From Arachis hypogaea (lineage: Eukaryota > Streptophyta > Magnoliopsida > Fabales > Fabaceae): a stretch of 64,000 bases of DNA. The stretch is taken from NCBI RefSeq assembly GCF_003086295.3, contig NC_092048.1, forward strand, positions 90,996,626 through 91,060,625, given 5' to 3'. Positions within the stretch are counted from its first letter, which is position 1. The number at the start of each line of letters is the position of its first letter. The translations under genes and the position numbers were made by a program. Below are positions 22,614-34,356 of this stretch, piece by piece. The notes below the pieces were generated by a model. The model worked only from the letters and a program-made list of their open reading frames with translations, was not told where the DNA came from and searched no databases.

Positions 22614-23995
22614 TGATAAACCACTATTTTATGGTTTATCTTGTGCTCAATTGAGTGGTTTTTATCTACTCTTTACCCACTTATTCATACTATTTGCATG
22701 GTTTTACATTTGCCTTCCTAATTGTGTGCTTTGATTGAAAACATGCTTCTTTGGACTTATAATTGCTAATATTAATCCTCTCTTATCACCATTAGATGCC
22801 TTGATATGTGTGTTAAGTGATTTTAGAGATTACAGGGCAGGAATGGCTCAGAGGATGGAAAGGAAGCATGCAAAAGTGGAAGGAATACAAGAAGTTGGAG
22901 AAATTGCTAAGCTGTCCAGCCTAACCTCTTCGCACTCAAACAGCTATAACTTTAGCTGCAGAGGTCCAAACGACGCGATTTTAGTTGCGTTGGAAAGCTA
23001 ACGTCCGGGGCTTCGATTTGATATATAATATGCTATAGTTTTCATGACGCTAGGCGACACGACCGCGTGATCCATGCGGTCGCATCGTAGTGACGGAAAT
23101 CAGCGTGTTTGAATTCTTCTCCAGCGATTTCCGGGCTGTTTTCGACCCAGTTCACGGCCCAGAAAACACAGATTAGAGGCTATAAAGTGGGGGATTGCAT
23201 CCATTCATAGAGAGGCTCTCATAATTCACTTCTCATGATTTAGATTAGTTTTGAGAGAGGTTCTCTCCTCTCTCTCTTAGGATTTAGGACTTCTCTTAGT
23301 TTTAGGAGTAACTCTCAATCCCAGGTTCTTTATTTTTATTTTTCCAACTGGCTTATGAACTTTTCCATGTTAGATTTTACTACTTTGAATGTATTTTATT
23401 TGAGATATTCCAAATATTTATAATTTTAATTTAGCTTTCTACATTCTTGACTTTGGTTAAGAAATTAGTAACTCAGGAGTTATCTTAACTCAACATAAGT
23501 GATAATTGTTATCTTTGCTAATTGAACTGAACTTCGATAATCCCAATCTTTCCTTAGGGATTAACTAGGATTTGAAGATCAAACTAATTAGTCACTTGAC
23601 CTTCCCTTGCTCTAGTAAAGGTTAACTAAGTGGAATCAAGAGTCAATTTTCATTATTGTTGATAAGGGTAATTGGGCTAGGACTTCTAATTTCTGATACC
23701 TTGCCAAAAGTTTATTTTACAGTTATTTATTTATTTTAATTGCAATTTAAATTACTTGCTCCGTATTCTCAAAACCCCAATTTTACAATCTCCATAACCA
23801 ATAATAAGAACATACTTCCCTGCAATTCCTTGAGAAGACGACCCGAGGTTTAAATACTCGGTTATCAATTTTAAAGGGTTTGTTACTTGTGACAACCAAA
23901 ACGTTTGTATGAAAGGACTTTTGAAGGTTTAGAAACTATACTTACAACGAGGATTTATCCGCAAATTTCTAGACCACGCAAAAGTTCTCTCATCA
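22614..23995 (+). repeat. 3' LTR of element D
   Basis: 1382 bp, colinear with 6137-7515. TATAAAG lies at 23181-23187. It is followed by the target duplication ATCCT. Confidence 0.94.
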
Positions 23996-24000
23996 ATCCT

Positions 24001-24723
24001 TTTGAATTTGAGGAATCCTTCCCCACTATACTTGGAATTGATGATGAGGTAGATTTTACTCAACCTCCTATTTATGATTTGAGTGATGGGGAAGAGCTAG
24101 AGGACATTGGTGAAGAAGAACTTGAACTTGAGGAAGCTTGGCAAGAGGTAAAGCTTGAAGAACCTTGCCAAGTGGTGGAAGCCTCTAGGAGAGGATGGAC
24201 GAGAGTGGAGCGCGCCTTGTCAAGATCATTGGGAACTCCTCCACCTAGGTTGTCATCTAATCCTTCATTTGAGTGGGTAAAACTTCTAACTCTTAGCTTT
24301 ATTATCCCACTTAAATATGGTTTGCTTGAGACGGATGACCAACTTAGAGCGCTTTGTGGAATTAAGAGTAAGAGGAGGATGTTTAGTGGTTGGCATTGTA
24401 AGTCTAGGCTCATTATGGTTGAAGCTTCAAGGAGCAAAGGTTGGACTAGTGCTCAATTGGATGGGTCTAGGAGGATAGTTTGGTGCTTCCATGAGAATTC
24501 ATCTCTCTTGCCACCCGGAGGAAATCACCATGATCAACTCAAGGACGGGTGTGAAAACAAAGTGTGGGATCCCGGATCACACAAGGAAAATCAACTTTGG
24601 GAGCCCATGGTTTGTCAAGAACTCCATCAAAGCTTGGAGTTATTAACTTTGAATGATGAAGCACAATGGAAGTCCAAGCATTGGTGGATGTTCAAGGATG
24701 GATTCAAGCACAAGCCACCTTGA
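24001..24723 (+). pseudogene. Orphan Pro-rich/acidic protein of element C, C-terminal part
   Basis: The frame resumes directly after the ATCCT duplication and runs intact to TGA 24721-24723 (HKPP end). It begins in an acidic segment (ELEDIGEEELELEEAW). The conserved block then contains EWVKLLTLSF, YGLLETDDQLRALCG, a Cys/His-containing middle, NKVWDPGSHKEN and KHWWMFKDGFKHKPP. The same block ends the D and F proteins. The 5' half is at 5141-6136; the split is caused by D. No known domain is recognised. Confidence 0.75.
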
Positions 24724-24772
24724 TGAAGAGCTCCCCATAAGTCCAACTTAAGGACAATAAACAAAAGTGCTA

Positions 24773-24790
24773 GGTGAGAGACACCCCACC
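24773..24790 (+). other. Post-ORF hairpin of element C
   Basis: GGTGAG-AGACAC-CCCACC: a 6-bp stem with one A-C mismatch that looks like a single G-to-A change from the perfect stem in A, D and F. Confidence 0.6.
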
Positions 24791-26251
24791 ATGGTAACAT
24801 CTTCTCATTTTTCTCTTTTATACATATTAGTAAAATAGGTTTAATTTCATGTTTTGTTTGATTAGTTGAGTTTAATTGGGAGTCTAATAGGTTGAATAAG
24901 GTTTTGTGATGTTTCGGTAGCTGTTTGGAATGCTTGGTTTGGTGCAAAAACATAGAAAAATTTTAAAAAACAGAGCACCATCCACGCGCACGCGTGCTTC
25001 ACGTGTACGCGTGCATCAAGCAATTTTGACCATCCACGCGCACGCGTCAATTTTGCGTGGATTGCCCTATTTCGCTCACCCACTTTTCCTCTCTTCTTTC
25101 CATTCCTTTCCTTCTTCTGTTCTCTTTCCACCCTTCAAACATCATCCAAAACTACTAAACACCATGTAACACCATTTCTTTCAGTTAGTTAGTTAGTTTA
25201 ATTTTTGTTTTCCATTATAAGTGTTGGATTACTAATCTTGTTTACTGTTTACTGCTGCTTATTACTAATAGGATGTTAGTTTAACATCATTGATGTTGAT
25301 TGTCATTGTTAGATTCATTGTTGAGGTTATATTTTGTCACTTGGTTTTGAGTCTTCATGTTTAACATTTGTGAGCACCAAGTGAGTTACATTGCCTTTAA
25401 GCTTCTTAACTCTTTTGAATTGCATGTTTTGGCCACCATGCATTCATCATCTATTGTTAGGCAATTGTATATTATCCTTGCATTTTTTTATGTGATGCTT
25501 GTTTATGGTTTACCCTTATTCACATCACTTATTTCATGCATTGAGATTGTAGAATTGTGAAATTGGATGGAAAGCTTACCTAGTGACATATTTTTGAGCT
25601 TTGTAAAGCTTTGTGGGCCATGCTTGCTATGTGATTGATTTCCATTTCTATCTTCTTTTTTCTACGTTCTATAGCATCCATGTGTTCCACCTCTATGTCA
25701 CTTAGGTGTTGCAAAAACTTAAATATGTGTCATTGTTTGATGTGTGAGCTCTCTATACCATTTTGTTCATCAAGTTTACTTCCACATCAATCAATGTCCA
25801 TGTATTATCCAATTTCACAATTGCTTGATTTTCGCTTGAATGCTTTTATGCTCCTTCACTACTTGTTAGGTTATTTTAGCCTACAAGTCTTTTAAAGTAT
25901 CTCAAGTACACTAGAATGAGCGAAGTGCATGTTTTCTTTTGTGTAACTGTGACATAACGTTTTGTACTAGTGTGTGTGTATTCTAAACAACGCGCAGTTT
26001 TAGAACCCACACACTTATTTTTCATCAATGTCACACTAATTCACTCACTCCATTCTAGTGGTTCTTACCTCATTCCAACAATTCATGCTTCCTTGCTTTT
26101 GTATGTTTTCATCTTACGGTGTTTATTTTGTTTTTCCTGACTGATGCACCATAAGCAAAAATGGAAGCAGAAGGAAGAACACGCAGCACCGGTTGACCTA
26201 CCAGCTGAAGGTGGCAACTCGGAGAGATGCCGTACCCCCTTGCTCATTTAC

Positions 26252-26290
26252 TACACCGAGGACAGTGCAAACTTTTAAGTGTGGGGAGGT
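26252..26290 (+). other. Internal hairpin remnant plus polypurine-like tract of element C
   Basis: TACACC-GAGGAC-AGTGCA (two of six pairs lost) then AAGTGTGGGGAGGT at 26277-26290. Confidence 0.55.
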
Positions 26291-27445
26291 TGTCCGACCA
26301 TTTGACTTTTTTGGGTAACAAGTTTCTAATCCCAACACTCTTGCATTTCATTTTAGGATTTTTAGTTGCATTTTCTTATTTTTCATATGTATATATTAAG
26401 CTTAGTCAAAATCATTATATTTTTCAAGGATTTTATCTATAGGGCACCCCTATTGATTGAAAAACAATTTTAGAACTTTCTTGAATTATATACTTTGTGG
26501 ATCATGTTTTGAGCTAAGAACAGAAGCATGTGAGTTTTGAGCCTTAACTGTGTGGTTACATCATATAACCACTTATTTTCATTCTTGTGTGCATTATTCT
26601 CTTACTATGATTGTAATCCTTGATTTGTTTGATTCTTTATGTCCATTATTTTGTGTATTAATGCATGTATATGATTGAGGCCATTGTTCAAATAGCTCAC
26701 TTACCCAAATAGCCTACCTTTTATCTTCCATTGTTAGCCAATTTTGAGCCTATGCTTAACCCATTTGCTCTTAACTGTAGCACACTACAAGCCTAAGTGA
26801 AAAACAATAAATGTCCTTAATTTGAATCTTTGATTAGCTTAGGCTAGTGAGAGTGTTCATCATTTAATTTTGGGAAAGTTGGGAACATTGGGTAGAGATA
26901 AAAGTGTGTTTTTGTATTTGTGTTGAGAATCTTGGGAATTGGGAACATACTCATGTATTAATCATGTGTAAACCATATGCATTGATGTTCTTGTATACAT
27001 TTTAGTTTGAAAAGAAAGAAAAAAATGAGAAAAAAAAATATATATATATAAGAAGAAAAAGAAAATATATAGAAAAGAAAGAAAAAGAAAAGCAATAAAA
27101 AGGGGACAAAGTGCCCCAAATTGAAGTTCAATAATAATCAATGCATATGTGTGGTGATCAAAAGGAAATGCATGAGTGTGTGAAAAAGTGAAGAATGGAT
27201 AGCTAGGTTTGTTTAGAATTGTATAGGTTGTCATAGGTTAGGTGGGAAGTTTAAATTAATCAAAGATTCAAATCTCAAGCTCACTTGACCATATGCACCC
27301 TACCTTGACCCTAGCCCCATTACAACCTATGGGAAAGTCCTCATGATATTTGTACGCATGCATAAAGTAATTGTTGATTGTTAAATGAAAAATAAATCTT
27401 GGAAAGCATGATTAGGGGAGAATTGAGTGAATCAACCCCATACAC

Positions 27446-27493
27446 TTGAGCAACTAGTGCGGATATACATCCGGTGAGAGTTCGATCGCTCAA
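27446..27493 (+). other. Two-stem structured motif of element C
   Basis: Outer arms TTGAGCAA (27446-27453) and TCGCTCAA (27486-27493) pair with one mismatch. They enclose a perfect hairpin CGGAT-ATAC-ATCCG (27460-27473) followed by a GTTCGAT run. F has the same structure at 39046-39093. Confidence 0.5.
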
Positions 27494-27735
27494 TTACATT
27501 TTTCCACCCATGATAATCTCTTTTCTTGCAAGTTTGTAAAATCTTTTTAATAATTCAATTCAATTGTGGGTTTGATTTGACTGCTATGGCTTTAGCCTTT
27601 GTACTTAAATATGTTTTCTTGGAAGTTGACTTGTTTTGACCAAGTGGATGCATTCATGTAGATAGATTCCATATAGATAGATTGCATTTGGTTAGCTTGC
27701 ATTGAATAAAAGTTGATACCCCTTTGCTTCTTTCT

Positions 27736-29158
27736 TGATTTTAACTCACTTTAATTCCATTCAATGCCTTGATGTGTTTGATGAGCGATTTCAGGTTCAT
27801 AAGGCAAGTATTGGATGGAAGAAATGAGGAGAAAAACATACAAAGAGGAGAATGCATGAGGAAACAAGAATTAGGAATGCATCGATGGGCGCACAAGCGT
27901 ACAAGGCGCGCGCGCGCAGAAACAACATTGTACATCGATGCGCACGCGTACTAGGCGCACGCGCGCAGAAGTGGCTTCGCATAGAGACGCGCACGCACGG
28001 ATGAAGAAACAGCCAATCGACGCGCACACGCACATGGCGCGTACGCGCCGATACTCACACGTGACCCACTTAAAGGCAAAATGCTGGGGGCAATTTCTGA
28101 GCTGCCCAGGCCCAAATCCAACTTGTTTCTGAGTGTATTTCATGCAGAATTGAAGTCCAAGCAAAGGGAGAGCAATTGTTTGTAACTTAGCATCATGTAG
28201 GTTAGTTTCTAGAGAGAGAAGCTCCCTCTTCTCTCTAGAATTAGGGTTCTTAGGCTATTTTGCATCTTAGATCTAGTCCAACTCCATGTTTTCATCTTAT
28301 TTCCTTTATGAATTCTTGCTTCTACTCTTTTATTCTCATGGTTTGTAGTGTTAATTTCCCTCTTTGCTCTCTTTTATGATGATGAACACATGTTGGATTT
28401 GGTTTACATTTAATGCAATTTGATGTTGACGTTTCTTTCATCGATGAATTAAGTTGTTGATTTACTCTCCTTGCAATTGGTAGTAGTTAGATTTTATTAT
28501 TCTTGCATATTTACCATGCTTCCTTTTATTACCCACCAAGTGTTTGACAAAATTCTTGGTTGTGCTTTAGAGTAGACTTTGAGCATTCTTTGCTTGGAAA
28601 GAGTAATTAGGCAATCTTGAGTCATGAAAACCCAACCTATGTTGGTGTTCTAGAATTGTTAGTTAATATTATTTCCATTGACTCTTGCTTATTTAATTAG
28701 TGAGTTGATTGGGACATTTGGACTGAGATTAGCTAGTCTTGTTTGACTTTCTCTCATGGAAGATAACTCATACCTTCTTCCATCGTTGGAGATGACGAAA
28801 TAAGATAAATTCTTGTTAAGTATTACTATGATTAATGACTAGTATAGAAAGCCTATGATCTCAACCCTTGCCATGAATGTCTTTCTTTATTAATTGCTTC
28901 TTTTCTTGCCATTTACTTTTCTTGCCCTTTTATAAACAAAAACCCCCTTGTTCTTCATAGCCAATAATTGACCATTTCATTGCAATTCCTTGTGAGATGA
29001 CTCGGAGTCTAAATACTTCGGTTAATTCTTATTGGGGTTTGTATTTGTGACAAAACCAAATTTTAATTTGATGTGAGAGTTGTTTGTGGAGCTATGATTA
29101 CAACAAAATTATTCTTTCTATAAGAAAAATTCCTAACCAACACAATTCTTGCTCATCA
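27736..29158 (+). repeat. 3' LTR of element C, 5'-truncated
   Basis: It begins at an 8-base microhomology, TGATTTTA (27736-27743). That sequence is found both upstream of the PPT in F and at 3500-3507 in the 5' LTR. The first 152 bp of the LTR are gone. It ends GCTCATCA followed by CTGTT. A CpG array lies at 27885-28070. Confidence 0.9.
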
Positions 29159-29607
29159 CTGTTCCCTGGTTTTGTCCAAGTACTTTTTCATGATGGGATC
29201 CTTGGCTTGGTAGCTCCCTGCTATTTGTGAGGTGACTACTTGTGAGTCGTTGAAGATGATAAGCTTTTGAGCTCCAACTTCCTTAGCCAGCTTCAAACCA
29301 GCTAGTAGTGCCTCATATTCGGCCTGGTTGTTTGAAGCAGGGAACCCGAATTGAGGGAAAGTTCGATTTGGGTTCCCTGATTGCTTTCGATTATCACGCC
29401 TGCACCACTTCCAGTTTTGTTTGAAGAGCCGTCTATGTAGAGATTCCATTCTATTGGAATTCCCAGAGTGTCAGTGTACTCAGTAATATAATCAGTCAGA
29501 TATTGGGACTTGATGGTCGTCTGGACTTTATATTGAAGGTCGAACTCAGATAGCTCGACCGCCCACTGTAAAGTTTTTCCCTCTAAATCTATTTTCTGTA
29601 GAATGCC
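29159..29607 (-). pseudogene. RNase H fragment of element B
   Basis: Between C and the solo LTR. The minus strand encodes the central RNase H region, with ASNNQAEYEALLAGLKLAKE (the Glu-containing helix) and LIIFNDSQVV (normally an Asp-Ser-Gln strand), then QIAGSYQAKD. Further 5' (toward 29607) the frame is broken by shifts and stops. It joins the integrase piece at 3347 and the RT piece at 31240. Confidence 0.85.
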
Positions 29608-31239
29608 TGGTATGCAAAAATCGTGATCGTTCCTTCCTTGGTAACAGCGCTGAAAACTTAATACGCACGTTCATAATCTTAGTTCTTTGTCACAACTTCA
29701 CACAACTAACCAGCAAGTGCACTGGGTCGTCCAAGTAATAAACCTTACGTGAGTAAGGGTCGATCCCATGGAGATTGTCGGCTTGAAGCTTGCTATGGTC
29801 ACTTTGTAAATCTCAGGCAGGCAGATTCAAATGGTTATGGTGAATTGATAATTAAAATATAATTAAAATATAAAATAGGATAGAGATACTTATGTAATTC
29901 CTTGGTGAGAATTTCAGATAAGCGTATAGAGATGCTTTTGTTCCTCCTGAACCTCTACTTTCCTGCTGTCTTCATCCAATCATTCATACTCCTTTCTCTG
30001 GCAAGCTTTATGTAGGGCATCACCGTTATCAATGGCTACTTCCCGTCCTCTCAGTGAAAATGGTCCAAGATGCGTTGTCACCGCACGGCTAATCATCTGT
30101 CGGTTCTCGATCATACTGGAAAAGGATTCAATAATCCTTTTGCGTCTGTAACTACACCCAGCACTCGCGAGTTTGAAGCTCGTCACAGCCATCCCTTCCC
30201 AGATCCTACTCGGAATACCACAGACAAGGTTTAGACTTTCCGGATCTCAAGAATGGCCACCAATAATTCTAGCCTATACCACGAAGACTCTGATCGTGAA
30301 TCAGAAGGCTAAGAGATACACATTCAAGCTTGTTTGCATATAGAACGGAAGTGGTTGTCAGGCACGCATTCATAGGTGAGAATGATGATGAGCATCACAA
30401 AATCATCACATTCATCATGTTCTTGTGTGCGGATGAATATCTTAGAGAAGAAATAGGCTTGAGTTGAATAGAAAAATAATAGTACTTTGCATTAATTCAT
30501 GAGGAACAACAGAGCTCTACACCTTAATCTATGGTGTGTAGAAACTTTACCGTTGAAAATACATAAGAACAAGGTCTAGGCATGGCTGAATGGCCAGCCT
30601 CCCAAAGAGGGTTCAATCATCAAAACATGATCAAAAGATGTCTAACACAATAGTAAAAAGTTCTATTTATACTAAACTAGTTACTAGGGTTGCAGAAATA
30701 AGTAAATAATGCAAAAATCCACTTTCGGGCCCACTTGGTATGTGCTTGGGCTGAGCATTGAATTTTTCACGTGTAGAGGTCTTCCTTGGATTTAAACGCC
30801 AGTTTGTAACCTGTTTCTGGCGTTTAACTCCAGAATAGGGCAGAGAGCTGGCGTTGAACGCCAGTGTGCATCATCTAAACTCGGGCAAAGTATGGACTAT
30901 TATTTATTGCTGAAAAGCCCTGGATATCTACTTTCCAACGCAATTGAGAGCATGCCATTTGGACTTCTGTAGCTCCAGAAAATCCACTTTGAGTGCAAGG
31001 AGGTCAGAATCCAACAGCATCTGCAGTCCTTCTTCAACCTCTGAATCTGATTTTTGCTCAAGTCCCTCAATTTCAGCCAGAAATTACCTAAAATCACAAA
31101 AAAACACACAAACTCATAGTAAAGTCCAGAAATGTGATTTTTATTTAAAAACTAATAAAAATATACTAAAAATAATCAAATCATACTGAAAACTATGTAA
31201 AAACAATGCCAAAAAGCATATAAATTATCCGCTCATCAA
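29608..31239 (-). mobile_element. Solo LTR S of the E/H family
   Basis: A single LTR in reverse orientation: the minus strand starts TGATGAGCGG and ends CATACCA. Target duplication ATGCC lies at 29603-29607 and 31240-31244. It carries the reverse TATAAATA (30664-30671), GGCGTTGAACGCCAG units (30790-30865) and a degraded internal PBS-like copy. No internal region remains, so it arose by LTR-LTR recombination. It is more diverged from E and H than they are from each other. Confidence 0.92.
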
Positions 31240-32703
31240 TGCCTTTCATGGGTTATTTGGTCCGAACCTTGATGGTGTGAGCTTGAAAGTATGGGCGAAG
31301 TCGTCGAGAAGTTAGTATGAGAGCGTAGGCGAACCTCTCTATCTTTTGATAGTTCAGCTCGGATCCCTGTAGTGCTTTGCTGATGAAGTATACAGGTTGT
31401 TGTCCACTTTCATCCTCCCTGACTAGTGCTGAAGCTACTGCCCGACTTCTTACTGCAAGGTATAGTATGAGTGCTTCTCCTTCACGTGGTCGGGTGAGAA
31501 TGGATGGTTGTGCAAGGAATTTTTTAAACTCCTGGAAGGCTTGTTCGCACTCAGGTGTCCATTCGAACTTCTTTCCCTTCCTTAGTGTGGCGTAGAAGGG
31601 GAGAGATCTTATAGTTGATCCGGCTAGAAATCTAGACAAGGCTGCCAGTCGCCCGTTGAGTTGTTGCACCTCTTTGACATAATTTGGGCTTTTCATGTTG
31701 AGTATGGCCCGACACTTGTCCGGGTTTGCTTCGATTCCTCTTTGTGTGAGCATGAAACCTAGGAATTTGTCAGCTTCTACTACGAATGTGCATTTTGCAG
31801 GGTTAAGTCGCATGCCATACCTTCTTATGGTATTCAACACTTGGGCGGGGTCGGACAGTAATGACTCCTCGCTTTGTGTTTTTACTAACATGCCATCCAC
31901 ATATACCTCCATAATTTTCCCAATATGGTCTGTGAAGTGCTTGTTCATTAATCTTTGATACGTGGCTCCTGCGTTTTTGAGTCCGAATGGCATGACGATA
32001 TAGCAGTAGTTTGCTTTTGGGGTTAAGAATGAGGGTTTTTTTATCACGTGGATACATCGGGATTTGATTGTATCCGAATAAGCGTCCATAAACGAGAGGT
32101 ATTTGTATCCGGAGGAGGCATCCACTAGGGCGTCGATACTTGGGCATGGATAGGGATCTTTTGGGCAAGCTTTGTTGAGATCGGTGTAGTCGGTGCACAT
32201 AGGCCACTTCCTATTTGATTTCTTTACCAGGACGACGTTGGCTAGCCATAGTGGGTATTTGACTTCCCTTATGAATCCTGCCTCTAGTAGAGCTTGTACC
32301 TGGTCTTCCACCGCTTGGGATCTTTCTAGTCTGAGCTTTCTATGCCTCTTCTGTATTGGCCGAGATCCTGGATATACTGCCAGTTTGTGGCACATTAGTT
32401 TGGGGTCTATGCCGAGCATGTCTGCGGCCTTCCATGCAAAGAGGTCGATGTTATCTTTTAAGAACTGTATCAAGGACTCCTTTACATCTCTTTTTAGGAT
32501 TGCGCCAATATTGGTTGTTTTATCTGGGACATCTCCGATCTGGACTTTTTCTATCTCGCCTTCAGGTTGTGGACGAAGTTCTTCCCGACCTTGAATTCCC
32601 TCGAGTACGATGGTGTGGATTTCTTCTCCTTTGCCTCTGAGGTTCATACTTTCGTTGTAACAGCGGCGCGCTGTTTTCTGGTCTTCTTTTATCGTAGCGA
32701 TCC
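31240..32703 (-). pseudogene. Reverse transcriptase and RNase H start of element B
   Basis: The minus strand holds the protease-RT linker (DQKTARRCYNESM), then RT. Visible motifs are FIREVKYPLWLANVVLVKKS, CTDYTDLNKACPKD, MPFGLKNAGATYQRLMN, and the active site YVDG in place of the usual YVDD (second Asp codon replaced by GGC at 31892-31894). The RT connection (LNGRLAALSRFLAG) and the RNase H start (LYLAVRSRAVASALVRED) follow. Between about 32030 and 32075 the reading frame is shifted by one base and then restored, so about 14 residues are wrong. Otherwise about 480 codons are open. The 5' end is cut by F (TSD GATCC) and the 3' end by S. Confidence 0.92.
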
Positions 32704-34201
32704 TGATAAACCCCATTTTCGTGGTTTATCTTGTGCTTATTTTGGGGGATTTATCCACCTTTTCCCACATTTATTCAATGAATTAGCATATTTTTGTAAT
32801 TCTCCCTTAAATTGTGCTTAAATGTAAAAACATGCTTTTTAGGCCTTAAATTGGTGATTTTAATCCACCTTAATTCCATTCGATGCCTTGATGTGTTTGT
32901 TAAGTAATTTCAGGTTCATTAGGCAATTATTGGATGGAAGAAATGAGGAGAAAAGCATGCAAGGAGGAGAATGCATGAAGAAACAAAGATTTGGAAGGAA
33001 CCAATGGACGCGCACGCGTACAAGGCGCGCACGCGCAAAAGTGGTCTCTCACAAGGACGCGCACACGTACATGCCGCTTCCGCGCGGTTGAGGATTTGCC
33101 AAGCGACGCACACGCGCACGTGGCGCGCACGCGCCGATATTCTTACTTGGCCCACTTAATGGCAAAACGCTGGGGGCGATTTCTGAGCTACCCAAGCCCA
33201 AATCCAACTTGTTTCTGAGTGTATTTCATGCAGAATTGAAGTCCAAGCAAAGGGGGAGCAATTGTTTGTAGCATTAGCATCATGTAGGTTAGTTTCTAGA
33301 GAGAAAAGCTCCCTCTTCTCTCTAGAATTAGGTTAGGTTAATTCTTCTAGATCTAGGTCCAATTTTATGATTCCATCTTGTTTCTTTTATGAATTCTTGC
33401 TTCTACTCTTTCACTCTCATGGTTTGTAGTGTTGATTTTACTTTTACGTCTCTTTTATGTTTATGAATGTTCATGTTGGAATTGGATCTTTTCTTTTAAT
33501 GCAATTTATGATTCATGTTCTTTTATTATTGATTTGCTTTATTGTTGTTAAATTTCTTGCAATTGAGTAGTGTAGATTTACATTCCTTGCAATTTACTAT
33601 GTTTTCCTTTTGTGCCTTCCAAGTGTTTGATAAAATGCTTGGTTGGATCTTAGAGTAGAAATTTTGTGCTCTTGGCTTGGGAAGGTAACTTAGGAACTCT
33701 TGAGTCACTAATGTCCAAGTGATTGACGATTGGGAGCCATTAACGCTAGATCTCACCAATTGATTAGGTGTAGAACTAGGACTTATGGACTTGGATTGAC
33801 ATAGCTCACTTGACTTTCCTCTACTATTAGTTAGGGGTTAACTTAGTGGGGTTGATCCTTGCCAATTTTCATGTTGTGGTTAGTGATTAGGATAGAGATC
33901 CTTGACCACCCAACCTTGCCAAGACCCTTTTGTTAGTTTATCTCTTTTGCCATTTATATTTCTTGTCCATCATCTCAAAAACCCCAAAACATACCTCATA
34001 ACCAATAACAAGGCACTTCATTGTAATTCCTAGGGAGAATGACCCGGAGTCTAAATACTTCGGTTATAAATTTATTGGGGTTTGTACTTGTGACAAAACC
34101 AATATTTTAATTTGATGTGAGAGTTGTTTGTTGGTTTGGAGCTATACTTGCAACGTAAATACTTTGTGAAATTCCTTACCGACAACAATTTTTGTCTATC
34201 A
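32704..34201 (+). repeat. 5' LTR of element F
   Basis: It starts TGATAAACCCCATTTTCGTG, with the inverted repeat GATAAACC/GGTTTATC, and ends GTCTATCA. A CpG-rich array (about 33005-33150) with GGACGCGCACGCGTAC and GGCGCGCACGCGC lies in the middle. Confidence 0.95.
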
Positions 34202-34207
34202 AATTAA

Positions 34208-34225
34208 TGGCGCCGTTGCCGGGGA
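34208..34225 (+). other. Primer binding site of element F (tRNA-Asp type)
   Basis: TGGCGCCGTTGCCGGGGA, a perfect match, six bases after the LTR. Confidence 0.93.
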
Positions 34226-34356
34226 GTTGCAATGGTGTTATGTTATTGGCTATTGTGAATATTGTGAATATGTTTGCTTTTTGCTTATTTGTTAGTTTTT
34301 GTTAGTCTTAGGACTTTGTTGCTTATTTTTGTTAGTTTTTGTTTTTGTTTGCTATC

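Larger units (their letters stand above)
6137..23995 (+). mobile_element. Element D: non-autonomous LTR retrotransposon inserted in C, interrupted by E
   Basis: LTRs at 6137-7515 (1379 bp) and 22614-23995 (1382 bp) are near-identical. Target duplication ATCCT lies at 6132-6136 and 23996-24000. A PBS (7519-7536), one ORF of the same protein type as C and F, a CpG-rich array, a long non-coding tail and a polypurine tract are present. Element E splits the tail at 10804/21400. Without E the element is about 7.26 kb. It is a relative of C and F, with clearly different LTR interiors but the same TGATAAACC start and the same gene plan. Confidence 0.93.
24791..27735 (+). other. 3' non-coding tail of element C
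   Basis: It contains a small CpG array (24980-25060), a long AT-rich part, the internal hairpin and polypurine-like tract (26252-26290), A-rich and (AT)n sequence (27000-27100) and the two-stem motif (27446-27493). It ends at a deletion junction (27736-27743) that removed the terminal hairpin, PPT and LTR start seen in F. No gene is visible. Confidence 0.65.
3348..29158 (+). mobile_element. Element C: non-autonomous LTR retrotransposon (same family as F), interrupted by D
   Basis: C begins with a 1627-bp 5' LTR (3348-4974), then a PBS, a leader, a single long ORF split by D, a long 3' non-coding region, and a truncated 3' LTR ending at 29158. The 5-bp target duplication CTGTT (3343-3347 and 29159-29163) places it in the RNase H-integrase junction of B. 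Without D it is about 7.95 kb. It encodes no gag, protease, RT or integrase that I can recognise. The missing first 152 bp of the 3' LTR also removed the terminal polypurine tract (junction 27736-27743). Confidence 0.92.

Noticed and set aside
27446..27493. Possible tRNA gene or SINE promoter because of the GTTCGAT run
   Set aside because: No A box, no acceptor stem and no CCA-adjacent architecture; the B-box match is imperfect. Kept only as a structured motif.
32919..33218. Overlapping Arg/Ala/His-rich reading frames on both strands in the F LTR (also at 3533-3928, 27741-28164, 36208-36773, 39556-39886, 62664-63027)
   Set aside because: They come from CpG palindrome arrays, overlap on both strands and have no conserved product.
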